A stretch of 64,000 nt of DNA, taken from the NCBI GenBank assembly GCA_037013495.1, contig CM072805.1, positions 39,799,169 through 39,863,168 on the forward strand, written 5' to 3'. The DNA is from Hippophae tibetana (Eukaryota; Streptophyta; Magnoliopsida; Rosales; Elaeagnaceae). Both the position numbers and the translations under genes were made by a program. Shown one piece after another: positions 11,550 through 20,459 of the stretch. Each line of letters opens with the position of its first letter. The stretch's first letter is position 1. The notes beneath the pieces were generated by a model, which saw only the letters and a list, made by a program, of their open reading frames with translations, did not search any database and had not been told where the DNA came from.

Positions 11550-13970
11550 TTAGATAATACGGGTTACGATCATTGGTTGCAATTTTATTGATGATCAGTA
11601 GGTAAGGTCGTGAGGTTAAAAAAAAAAACAATCAATTCTCAAATCCCATTCTCCATCTCTAAAGTGGGTATTTATGGTTTGAAAATTAAAAAATTTAATT
11701 ATATTCTCATTTTTATTTATACTATTCTATAAAATTTCTTTACACGTTATTTTTCTCAAAAACGTGAATAAAAAATATCAATAAAATAAAATTTACACAT
11801 TTAATTGAAGAATAATACAAATAAAAATGAAAGTATTATTAAGGTTGATTTTTATTGCAATTTAGGTTGAAGCTTATCTTTTTAAGCAAAAACTAAAGTT
11901 TAAATATTTTTTTTCTTTTTTAGTATCAATGTTTAAATAGTGTAATTTTTTTTTAAAAAATATTCTACAATAACAAATTAACATTGACACACCATTTATA
12001 TTTTACACTATTCGAACTTATTTTTGCTCAACTTACTTAAATTATACGTAAAATGATATATGTTTATGACTTGAGTCTTTTATAAAATCGTGACCAAATA
12101 ATATGTTTATTGTCTTGATTACACTTAAATCGTCATCGTATACATTTCAATTAACTCAATTTTTCAATATAAATTACAATAAATTTATTATTTATAATAT
12201 TAAAAATCATATTATATTAAAATTAAGAGTGTAATTATATTTGAGAATTTATACATTAAAACATAATAAAAACTTACTAATTAATTCTAATATTTATAAA
12301 AAGACCGTGACCAAATGATATATTTATTATCTTGACTACACTTAAAACATGACCATATACATCTCATTAACCTCATTTTCAATATAAATTATAATAAATT
12401 TATTAATTATAATATTAAAAATCATATTATAATAAAATTAAAAGTGTAATTACATTTGAAAATTTATACAGGAAAATATAATAAATTTTAATATTTACGA
12501 TAACTATAAAAAACAACATATGATTAAGAAGTTAATAATGTAAAGAAACATATAACAAAAACTCCTCTTCTACGTTAATTCCAAATTGCTCTTCAAGTCT
12601 CATTATAATTTCAACCTAAAGCGATATTACAGCGATATTACAGAGTTCAAGTATAAGCAAAAAACCTTTCCCATTGACTTTAAAGCAATTGATCATGCAT
12701 AGCATAAAGTAGCGTGGATGAAGAAAATGCCAAGGATTTGAAAGTTTCACTTATAGGATTTGTAAGGATTCTTTCAGGTTTTATCAAAAAAAATTAATTA
12801 AATTATAAAATATTCTTTTTTTCCAATTAGCAAATCCGAACTTCTTTGAATAACATATATGTCATACTTGTACTATCCAAATTTCCAAGTTCAACTCAAT
12901 TTCATTTCTTCTAGATGCCTAAATTTGAGATCCCTAAAAACGCTCATTAAAAAGGAGAAAAACCAATGTTTAATTTTGGAAACCTCATGAACCCACTTCA
13001 TTAACTACAACTTATAACACAAGAAACCTGAAGGCGAATTGATATTGGTTGCATTGCAAATGAAAGAGAGCTTCTTCTGTTATCAAAACGTGAAACCAAC
13101 TTCAGCCGAGTAGCCCTAAATGTTGCCTAATTAGCATAGCCAACCACAAACTTCAATAAGTGCTTAAATAAAAAGTAATACAGAAAAAAGTACTTTAAAT
13201 TATCAAGATGAAACAATCTTTCCATCAAATAGCCATTTCGTAACATGTATTTCTTAGCAAGATAGACTACCTAGAAAAGCACATAAATGACTAGTTTTGT
13301 TATGAAAGAGATAGCTGGTAAACAATCAATTATTCCTCTCAAATCTTAAAACTTGATAAATTTGTAATGTCCTACAATACTTGAAGATAATATCCAAAAG
13401 GTCATTTCGATGAAAACAAAGCAACACCAGTATGTTGAAATTTACAATAAATTAAACCAATTCCCACAAAGGTTTCAGGTTAAGAATAAATACAACTCTA
13501 AAGCTCTATGAAACACTTTATGCATAACTGTAGGCAATATACAAACTTAATCAAAAAGTAGACAAATTAAATGTTTATTTCAAGGGTCAACAAGCATCAA
13601 TTGAATAGAAAATGAAAAGGTTTTCTAAACTATCAAAGCTCAGGACAAAAAAAATTACTACAAATCCTACAATAAAGCATCGTCACAGCCAAACAAACAA
13701 GGCTTCTATAGCTTTCAACAAAAAAGCAATATTAAATGCTTATTGCAAGCGTCAATAAGCATAAATAAAAGAAAACAAAAAGGTTCATTAAACTAGCAAT
13801 GGATTCAAGAAAATGCTTTACTGTGAGTTGTACAATAAATAAAACATCTTAGTGATCCAAGAAAGAATACTAGTGCTTTCAAACTCTAATTATTCACAAT
13901 CATATATCCCAATGAGACAAATTAACATTAGGTTGAGCAAAGTAACCATGTTTATAGAAGAGTTAAGTAA
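11550..13970. other. intergenic, AT-rich, with a diverged tandem duplication
   Basis: Two related copies of about 180 bp start near 12081 and 12296 (period about 217 bp). From 12550 to 13970 the sequence is less A/T-biased, but I recognise no gene. Confidence 0.45.
12081..12485 (+). repeat. diverged tandem duplication, period about 217 bp, two copies
   Basis: Copy one starts at TATAAAATCGTGACCAAA (12081) and copy two at TATAAAAAGACCGTGACC (about 12295). Both run on through matching blocks: TTTATTRTCTTGAYTACACTT, CAATATAAATTAYAATAAAT and AAAAATCATATTATA. Copies differ at many positions, so the duplication is old. Limits are approximate. Confidence 0.65.
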
Positions 13971-13976
13971 AATAAG

Positions 13977-14174
13977 TTATGTATGAAAGTAGTCACTCAT
14001 GGATGACATAGTTATGCCATTTGAAGTGGAACCAGAAGAGAGTGAGGCAGGATTATCAAGATCCAGCAATTCCAAGTAGTCACCCTTAAAAAGATAATCA
14101 ATCTCGAACATATTGTCTACAAGGTTATCTAATACTCTTTCGCTGATTGCTAGTTGTCTAATCTCTATATTCAT
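13977..14174 (-). CDS. short open frame, possibly a last-exon fragment; not recognised
   Basis: This 65-residue frame contains an acidic block, GDYLELLDLDNPASLSSGS. It is reminiscent of D/EYLELxDL elements in C-terminal regions of some NAC transcription factors, but that likeness is weak. A pyrimidine-AG that could be a splice acceptor (TTTTTAG) lies just before the first ATG, so this may be the last exon of a broken gene. Upstream on the same strand is the retrotransposon. No partner exon is visible in 14200-14590. It may be noncoding. Confidence 0.25.
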   Translation of the reverse strand: MNIEIRQLAISERVLDNLVDNMFEIDYLFKGDYLELLDLDNPASLSSGSTSNGITMSSMSDYFHT

Positions 14175-14421
14175 ACTTACCTAAAAAGGCAAACATTCTA
14201 GCCATTAACAAGAAAATTAACTTGGAATACAATTTGGAAGCAAAATTACACTTGTACTTAAAATTTAGCACTTTATCAATCAGAGGAGTCAAATGAAACA
14301 AACATCAAACTCTGTTAAGTTGAGTAAATAAAAAACCAAAATGTGCATATACCTAAAGTTTGATGGTGGAATATTGACCACTACATTTTTCTATATTTTT
14401 CACAACTGTTTATATAGAGGT

Positions 14422-14595
14422 ACAATCCTGGGCAGTGCTCGACATATTTATGTTCCTTTCATTGTTTGGATTTTGTTTTCCTATGAAAAAAGACTCTTCC
14501 ATAAAACTCAAATGAAGCAATAATCGAGAAACAAGAAGCAAAAACTGATCAATAATACTAATGGGCAATCACTTCAACAAACACGTACATTGACA
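14422..14595 (+). repeat. left copy of the 174-bp direct repeat flanking the copia element
   Basis: This sequence is identical, base for base, to 20286-20459 on the other side of the element. Its last five bases (TGACA, 14591-14595) are shared with the LTR end. It is ordinary AT-rich host sequence, not LTR: the LTR limits are fixed independently by the primer site and polypurine tract. Confidence 0.92.
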
Positions 14596-14814
14596 AATCT
14601 TGTATTTCTCTGATAATTAACATGTATATTTCATTATTGTTTCTGTTCTGTTTTTACAAGAGTTTACAATATATGTATATAAGGAAAACGAAAATTAAAC
14701 AATAACCATAAAACCTGCACATCCAGGTTTTATGGCTCCACTAATATTATTGTCTGCTCAATGTTTTACTCCATTGAGCATTTGTGTCTGCCACTATTAT
14801 AGCACACACCAACA
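14591..14814 (-). repeat. 3' LTR (224 bp)
   Basis: On the minus strand it starts TGTTGGTGTG and ends TTTGTCA, so TG...CA ends are intact. It differs from the other LTR at three sites (near 14633, 14718 and 14797). Confidence 0.95.
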
Positions 14815-14826
14815 CTCCTCCTCAAG
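14815..14826 (-). other. polypurine tract
   Basis: Minus-strand TTGAGGAGGAG lies directly before the 3' LTR start TGTTGG, the standard site for plus-strand priming. Confidence 0.85.
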
Positions 14827-17800
14827 TTGGTGCATATATGTCTCTTATGCCCAACTTGTCAAGTGAGTTGTAGAAGTTCCTTACAGACACAGATTTTGTG
14901 AGTATATCAGCCAATTGATCTTCTGATTTAACAAATGGAAGCTTAATAATCTTTTCTTCAAGATTCTTTTTGATGAAGTTCCGATCTACTTCAACGTGCT
15001 TCGTGCGATCATGTTGAACTGGATTGTGAGATATGGCAATGGCTGCTTTGTTATCACAAAATAAGTTCATTTCAGAGTTAGGAGCAACACCAATCTCAGT
15101 TAGAAGTTTTTTCAACCAAAGGAGCTCACATATTCTCTTGACCATTCCTCGAAATTCAGCTTCAGCACTGGATAAGGCAACTACATTTTGCTTCTTGCTT
15201 CTCCATGTGACAAGGTTGCCCCCCACGAAAGTAAAGTACCCAGCAGTAGATTTCCTATCCTTCATATTCCCTGCCCAGTCTGAATCTGTATATCCAAGGA
15301 CTTTCAATTGACCATTCTTTGAAAACATAAGTCCTTTCCCAGGGGAGGATTTTAAGTAACGAAGTATTCGCATGACCGCATCCATATGGTCTTCACTTGG
15401 GCAGTGCATGAACTGACTCACGACACTCACAGCATAAGCAATATCAGGTCGAGTATGAGATAAATATATGAGTTTACCTACTAACCGTTGATATCTCTGT
15501 TTATCTGCTGGTACTTGGTCCACATATTCTCCGAGTTTATGATTTTGAACCATTGGAATATCGACAGGTTTACAATCTAGTAGTCCTGCCTCTACTAGTA
15601 GGTCCAGAGTATATTTCCTTTGGGAAAGACATATGCCTTGTTTTGATCTTGTTACCTCAATACCTAAGAAGTATTTGAGCCCTCCTAAGTTCTTCATTTC
15701 AAACTCATTTGACAGTTGTTCTTGAAGCTTAGAGATTTCTTCTTTATCATCCCCTGTAATGATCATGTCGTCTACATAGACTATAAGGGCTGTTATCTTC
15801 CCTAATCGATGTTTTAGGAAAAGAGTATGATCAGAGTTGCTTTGTTGGAACCCATATTTTTTCATTGCTGAACTCAACCTACCAAACCACGCTCGAGGTG
15901 ATTGTTTTAGTCCATACAATGCTCGTTGTAATCTACATGCAGTTTCTTTTCCTGATGTAACAGTATATCCTGGTGGGATATCCATGTAAATCTCTTCTTC
16001 AAGGTCACCATGAAGGAAGGCATTCTTCACGTCAAGTTGGTGCAATGGCCAATCTAAATTTGCTGCAAGAGATAACAAAACTCTCACAGTTTTTAGTTTA
16101 GCCACAGGTGAGAAGGTTTCTTGATAATCTATCCCATGTTTCTGTGTATATCCTTTTGCTACAAGCCTCGCCTTGTAACGATCAACTAACCCATCTGCTT
16201 TATACTTAATGGAGAAAATCCACTTGCATCCTACCATCTTCCTCCCTTGAGGCAACTCGCTTAACACCCATGTGTTATTCTTCTGCAGTGCCTCAAATTT
16301 CTCTTTTATAGCTTGAGCCCATTTTGGATCAGATAAGGCTTCTTCAATGCTACTCGGAATTTGACACGAGGAGAGTGTTTGTGCAAATGCCCTGATAGGT
16401 TCTGATAACCTTTGAGTAGATACATAATTTGCTATTGGATACTTGGGTTGTCGTTCTTCTCTTTCTGGGGAGTATCGATTTGGAGGTTTACCTCGATTGT
16501 GTCTGAAAGGTAAAACATAACTAACAGATGTATCTATAGCATTAGTCTGTAAAGGTGTGATAGGATAGCTTACCTCAGGAGTGTTCTCAGCAGGATGATC
16601 ATTGGGTACTAGAGAATGGAGGGGTACATCAACCACTTCATCTTCTGGAGATTCAATTACTACTTCAGCTTCAGTTCGTGGAAGTTCAAGCTCGGGTCTA
16701 GATACAGGCTCCTCCATATTATTGGCACGTTCCGAGTATGTTGGACTCGTGTCTAATATTTCAACATCAAGCCAATTTCGTTCTTCACCATAACTCTCCT
16801 CCTGAAGAGTGTAATTGGATACTGGTGATGGGAAAAAACATTCTGATTCGAGGAAAGTGACATCCATGGTAGTATAGTTTCTTTTAGCAATTGGATCATA
16901 ACATCGGTACCCCTTTTTTTGTACACCATACCCCAAGAATACACATCGGACAGCACATGTATCCAACTTAGTTCGTTGATTTTTATGGAGGTGGACAAAA
17001 GCAACACATCCAAAAATTCGGGGCGGAAGCATCAAAATAGTAGGCAAAGGAAGATGATCAGATAACACCTTTAATGGAGTCTGAAATTGTAAGGTCTTTG
17101 TGGGCATTCGATTCAGTAGATACACAGCTGTAGTAACAGCATCACTCCAGTATTTATTAGGCATATGTGCACCGATTAGTAAGGCCCGAGCCGTTTCTAA
17201 AATATGCCGATTTTTTCTCTCCGCCGTCCCATTCTGTTGTGGGGTTTGTGAACATGAGGTTTCATGGAGAATACCATGGTTGTCAAAGTATGTCCGGAAT
17301 TGTTGATTAACATACTCCCCTCCATTATCAGACCTAAGTATCTTAATTTTTTCAGAAAATTGTGTCTGAACCATGGTGTGAAACATGTGAAATGTAGCAA
17401 ATACTTCATCTTTATGTTTGAGAAGGTAAAGCCATGTCATTCGTGTACAATCATCAACAAAAATAACAAACCAACGATGACCCGATGACGTAATGACCGG
17501 GGAAGGTCCCCAAACATCAGAATGTACCAAAGCAAAAGGAGCCACACTTTTATTCATGCTCATAGGATAAGACGCCCTATGACTTTTTGCTAGGATACAA
17601 GTATCACATTTGAAATCTGAATGTGTGATATTTGAAAATAAACTGGGGAGTAGGTGCTTTAAATACCCGAATGATGGATGCCCAAATCTACGATGACATA
17701 GCCAAATCTGTCGTTCCTTGTTACCAACAGTATGTTGCATGTGATTGGCTCTTCCTGAACTGAGGTCATCCACATAATATAGCCCTCCTCTCCTAGTACC

Positions 17801-17857
17801 ACGCCCAATGATCTCCTTGGTGAGAATATCCTGTAGAAGGCAAAAGGTAGAATACAT
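14822..17857 (-). CDS. copia pol: integrase, reverse transcriptase, RNase H
   Basis: The frame is 1,011 residues from its first ATG, but it is really the continuation of gag-protease: the ten codons between the TAG at 17888-17890 and this ATG are open and in frame. It starts with a GAG-pre-integrase region (HRRFGH and CDTC zinc-binding residues at about 55-87). The integrase core follows, with acidic residues in HSDVWG (about 113), LRSDNGGEY (about 177) and TAERKN (about 213). Reverse transcriptase has KARLVAKGYTQ, QLDVKNAFLHGDLEEEIYM and the active-site YVDDM. RNase H has TDSDWAG, LSSAEAEF and FCDNKAAIAIS. It ends KLGIRDIYAPT, close to the polypurine tract. No damage is seen inside it. Confidence 0.96.
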   Translation of the reverse strand: MYSTFCLLQDILTKEIIGRGTRRGGLYYVDDLSSGRANHMQHTVGNKERQIWLCHRRFGHPSFGYLKHLLPSLFSNITHSDFKCDTCILAKSHRASYPMSMNKSVAPFALVHSDVWGPSPVITSSGHRWFVIFVDDCTRMTWLYLLKHKDEVFATFHMFHTMVQTQFSEKIKILRSDNGGEYVNQQFRTYFDNHGILHETSCSQTPQQNGTAERKNRHILETARALLIGAHMPNKYWSDAVTTAVYLLNRMPTKTLQFQTPLKVLSDHLPLPTILMLPPRIFGCVAFVHLHKNQRTKLDTCAVRCVFLGYGVQKKGYRCYDPIAKRNYTTMDVTFLESECFFPSPVSNYTLQEESYGEERNWLDVEILDTSPTYSERANNMEEPVSRPELELPRTEAEVVIESPEDEVVDVPLHSLVPNDHPAENTPEVSYPITPLQTNAIDTSVSYVLPFRHNRGKPPNRYSPEREERQPKYPIANYVSTQRLSEPIRAFAQTLSSCQIPSSIEEALSDPKWAQAIKEKFEALQKNNTWVLSELPQGRKMVGCKWIFSIKYKADGLVDRYKARLVAKGYTQKHGIDYQETFSPVAKLKTVRVLLSLAANLDWPLHQLDVKNAFLHGDLEEEIYMDIPPGYTVTSGKETACRLQRALYGLKQSPRAWFGRLSSAMKKYGFQQSNSDHTLFLKHRLGKITALIVYVDDMIITGDDKEEISKLQEQLSNEFEMKNLGGLKYFLGIEVTRSKQGICLSQRKYTLDLLVEAGLLDCKPVDIPMVQNHKLGEYVDQVPADKQRYQRLVGKLIYLSHTRPDIAYAVSVVSQFMHCPSEDHMDAVMRILRYLKSSPGKGLMFSKNGQLKVLGYTDSDWAGNMKDRKSTAGYFTFVGGNLVTWRSKKQNVVALSSAEAEFRGMVKRICELLWLKKLLTEIGVAPNSEMNLFCDNKAAIAISHNPVQHDRTKHVEVDRNFIKKNLEEKIIKLPFVKSEDQLADILTKSVSVRNFYNSLDKLGIRDIYAPT

Positions 17858-17887
17858 CAGTACTACACAGTTAAGATCTGAAGTGGC

Positions 17888-19189
17888 CTAACTTACAGAC
17901 ATTAGTCGGTTTGACAGAGAGGGTACAAGCAAAGTATTAGATAATGATAATGAAGGAGATAAGGTCACTGTTCCAGCTCCTGTAACTGGATAAGTGACCC
18001 CATTTGCATTGGCAACACGGCTCCGTCTTGGCTGGGTTGTATTGGAGAGATCGTTTGGGTCAAATGTCATGTGATCTGTAGCTCCAGAGTCTAGAATCCA
18101 CTCATCTTTCTCATTACGAGTAGAGATGTGAAATGCTTTACTTGAAATACCTGGATCTTGGGAAGATTCGGCCTGAGAAGTAAGGGATAGTGAGGCATTA
18201 TTGGTAGCCACAGCTGCTCGCCCAGTAGTGTCCCGTTTCTTCCGTGCTTGAAGATCATTCCACCATTCTGGATACCCATGTAGTTTGAAGCAGTTTTCAC
18301 GGGTGTGTTTGGAGTTTCCACAATGGCCACATTTCATGTCAAGAGATGGTGGATTTCCCGTGGATTTCTTGCTACCCGAGGAAGTTCCTGTTTTTGGTGG
18401 CATTAGGTTATGATGTCCCTTGACCCCTTTAAAAGCCATAACAGCTCCGGGTGTCGTATCTACACCTGTGATCATCACGGTCTGCCTGACCTCTTCCCTA
18501 CGGACGAATCCATAGGCTTGTTCCACCGTAGGGAATGGTTTGATCTGAAGCACATCACTTCGAGTTTTATCCAATCTATCATCAAGTCCATCGAGGAAGG
18601 TATACACTCGATCTTCCTGTACGATGGAGTTGTATTTTTGTATATCAATCGCACACTCCATTGGATTAGGACGACGGAAATCAATTTCACGCCACAACCC
18701 TCGAAGGTCATTGTAGTATTTTTCAATGGATCCACCCGCTTGTTTCGTACGAGTAACTTGACGGCGAAGATCATATACTTGAGACGTGTCTGTCCCATCA
18801 TAGTAAGTGGTAGCCACCGAATCCCAAACCTGTTTTGCAGTTGGGAATCGGATAAAATTTGCAATTAAGGAGGGGTCCATCGAATTGATCAACCATCCTT
18901 TAACAATGGCATTTTCAGTGCGCCATCTCCTGAATGAGGGGTCGGTTTCAGCAGGTTGAGGAAATTCCCCATTAATATATCCCAGTTTGTCTTTGCCAGA
19001 GATATACATCTCCACCACCTGGGACCACAAGGCATAGTTGGATCCTCCCAACTTTATACTAATAGGGGCAGTCGACGCTTCAGTTAGTGGAGGTTGTGAG
19101 ACGGTCTGAGCTCTGGCTAGAACTTCCGTCATTTTCGTCGTCAAGTCTTCCAATATGAAGTTGGTGGTTAAATCTCTAGATTCTGCCAT
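17888..19189 (-). CDS. copia gag and aspartic protease, ended by an in-frame TAG
   Basis: The frame is 433 residues. Residues about 45-240 are a copia gag (UBN2-like) region with LGGSNYALWSQVVEMYI. A CCHC zinc knuckle, CGHCGNSKHTRENC, lies at about 287-300. The protease active site DSGATDHM is at about 367-374, before NTLLVPSLSNRLMSVS. The TAG at 17888-17890 then interrupts; the next codons (ATSDLNCVVL) continue the usual copia sequence in the same frame. The stop sits where related elements have a sense codon, most simply explained by a C-to-T change in a Gln codon. Readthrough of a gag-pol stop cannot be excluded from one copy. Confidence 0.95.
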   Translation of the reverse strand: MAESRDLTTNFILEDLTTKMTEVLARAQTVSQPPLTEASTAPISIKLGGSNYALWSQVVEMYISGKDKLGYINGEFPQPAETDPSFRRWRTENAIVKGWLINSMDPSLIANFIRFPTAKQVWDSVATTYYDGTDTSQVYDLRRQVTRTKQAGGSIEKYYNDLRGLWREIDFRRPNPMECAIDIQKYNSIVQEDRVYTFLDGLDDRLDKTRSDVLQIKPFPTVEQAYGFVRREEVRQTVMITGVDTTPGAVMAFKGVKGHHNLMPPKTGTSSGSKKSTGNPPSLDMKCGHCGNSKHTRENCFKLHGYPEWWNDLQARKKRDTTGRAAVATNNASLSLTSQAESSQDPGISSKAFHISTRNEKDEWILDSGATDHMTFDPNDLSNTTQPRRSRVANANGVTYPVTGAGTVTLSPSLSLSNTLLVPSLSNRLMSVS

Positions 19190-19361
19190 GAAATCTAAAT
19201 TTTTTTTCTTTCCGTTTTTCCTTTTTTTTTTTTTTTTACACTTCGTACACTATATATAGAAAAATTCTGTAACCCTAAAAAAAAATTTCTAATTGAGCGC
19301 AGCTTCTGCGTTCTAACCCTAATTCAAAAATTCCCTTTTTTCCTCCGTGTGCAGCCCTTTC

Positions 19362-19457
19362 TTCACGCAGCTTCTTCTTCACGAAGCTTCTTCTTCACGC
19401 AGCTTCTTCTACACGCAGCTTCTTCTTCACGCAGCTTCTTCTTCACGCAGCTTCTTG
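19362..19457 (-). repeat. 16-bp minisatellite, six copies, in the retrotransposon leader
   Basis: Six units of TTCACGCAGCTTCTTC (plus-strand reading) lie end to end. Units two, four and six each have one change. It is in the untranslated leader between the primer site and gag. Since 16 is not a multiple of three, coding use is unlikely. Confidence 0.9.
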
Positions 19458-19859
19458 CAGCCTCTGTTACGTTTTCCTTCCCTCAGCTGCAGATAAACTT
19501 ACAGCTCCAACACGCACAGAGACAACGTAAACTGTAGCCCGAAAAACAAATTCTCATTCGCACAGTCCTCCTAAAGTGGTGCTCTTCGTCTGCTGCTTTC
19601 TTCTTCTTCTTTATCTGTTGCTTTCTTCTTCTTCTTCGTCTGCTTCTGCTAGAACTTCCCTAACAAAAATTTTATTTTCGCAGAGCAGAGTCAGCCCTCC
19701 ACCTAGACGGTTGCGAATCCGGTCAGCCAACATCTACAACTGACGTTGAGCAGAAATGGCCATCTTTATACTAGATGGTCGCAGCACTGGTGAGTGGTAT
19801 ATTTTTTTTTCCAGTATTGTAACTAATCGGTTTCAACAAGTAAACAGAATTCAGGAGAA

Positions 19860-20000
19860 AACAGAAATGAGGAGAAATCAGAACTGGAGAAATCAGAAAT
19901 CAGAGATCAGGGGAAATCAAAAACAAAAATCAGGGGAAATCAAAAAACAGAACCAGAAAACAGAAAACAGAAAACAGAAACCAGAAAACAGGAATCAAAT
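19860..20000 (-). repeat. purine-rich degenerate repeat in the retrotransposon leader
   Basis: The plus strand is a run of variants of AGAAATCAGA and AAACAGAA, nearly free of C and T except for CAG spacing. It lies just inside the 5' LTR and primer site, so the transcript strand would be pyrimidine-rich here. Confidence 0.75.
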
Positions 20001-20050
20001 GGTCTGAGAACAGAGATCAGCATAACAAGTAATTCCATAAGCAATAACTT

Positions 20051-20062
20051 GCTCTGATACCA
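20051..20062 (-). other. primer-binding site for initiator methionine tRNA
   Basis: Minus-strand TGGTATCAGAGC follows the 5' LTR end directly. It is the standard plant copia primer site, complementary to the 3' end of tRNA-iMet. Confidence 0.93.
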
Positions 20063-20286
20063 TGACAAATCTTGTATTTCTCTGATAATTAACATATATA
20101 TTTCATTATTGTTTCTGTTCTGTTTTTACAAGAGTTTACAATATATGTATATAAGGAAAACGAAAATTAAACAATAACCATAAAACCTACACATCCAGGT
20201 TTTATGGCTCCACTAATATTATTGTCTGCTCAATGTTTTACTCCATTGAGCATTTGTGTCTGCCACTGTTATAGCACACACCAACA
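20063..20286 (-). repeat. 5' LTR (224 bp)
   Basis: It has the same length and TG...CA ends as the 3' LTR, with three differences. The last plus-strand bases ACA are shared with the start of the flanking 174-bp repeat. Confidence 0.95.
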
Positions 20287-20459
20287 CAATCCTGGGCAGT
20301 GCTCGACATATTTATGTTCCTTTCATTGTTTGGATTTTGTTTTCCTATGAAAAAAGACTCTTCCATAAAACTCAAATGAAGCAATAATCGAGAAACAAGA
20401 AGCAAAAACTGATCAATAATACTAATGGGCAATCACTTCAACAAACACGTACATTGACA
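20286..20459 (+). repeat. right copy of the 174-bp direct repeat
   Basis: Identical to 14422-14595. After it the sequence continues TTCTTAATG, presumably the original chromosomal sequence. The left copy runs instead into LTR sequence. Confidence 0.92.

Larger units (their letters stand above)
14591..20286 (-). mobile_element. near-intact Ty1/copia retrotransposon, minus strand
   Basis: The element is 5,696 bp, in minus orientation, with two LTRs of 224 bp that differ at only three positions. In element order it has the 5' LTR (20286-20063), an initiator-Met tRNA primer site, a long leader with simple repeats, gag-protease (19189-17888), integrase-RT-RNase H (17857-14822), a polypurine tract and the 3' LTR (14814-14591). 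Gag-pol would be one frame of about 1,455 codons but is split by one TAG. The small LTRs and the domain order PR-IN-RT-RH suit a copia lineage, perhaps Ale/Retrofit. The flanks carry no 5-bp target duplication; instead a 174-bp duplication surrounds it. Confidence 0.96.

Noticed and set aside
14422..14595. Reading the 174-bp flanking repeats as outer parts of longer LTRs
   Set aside because: The tRNA primer site at 20051-20062 and polypurine tract at 14815-14826 fix the LTR ends at TG...CA, and the flanking repeats lie outside both in a way that differs from LTR order (one precedes the left LTR, the other follows the right LTR).
18410..18868. Plus-strand open frame of 152 residues inside the retrotransposon
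   Set aside because: It is antisense to the gag frame, which has clear gag, zinc-knuckle and protease motifs. It is a shadow.
19362..19457. Regular 16-bp repeats as a CRISPR-like array
   Set aside because: The units are directly adjacent without spacers, and this is a plant retrotransposon leader. It is a minisatellite.
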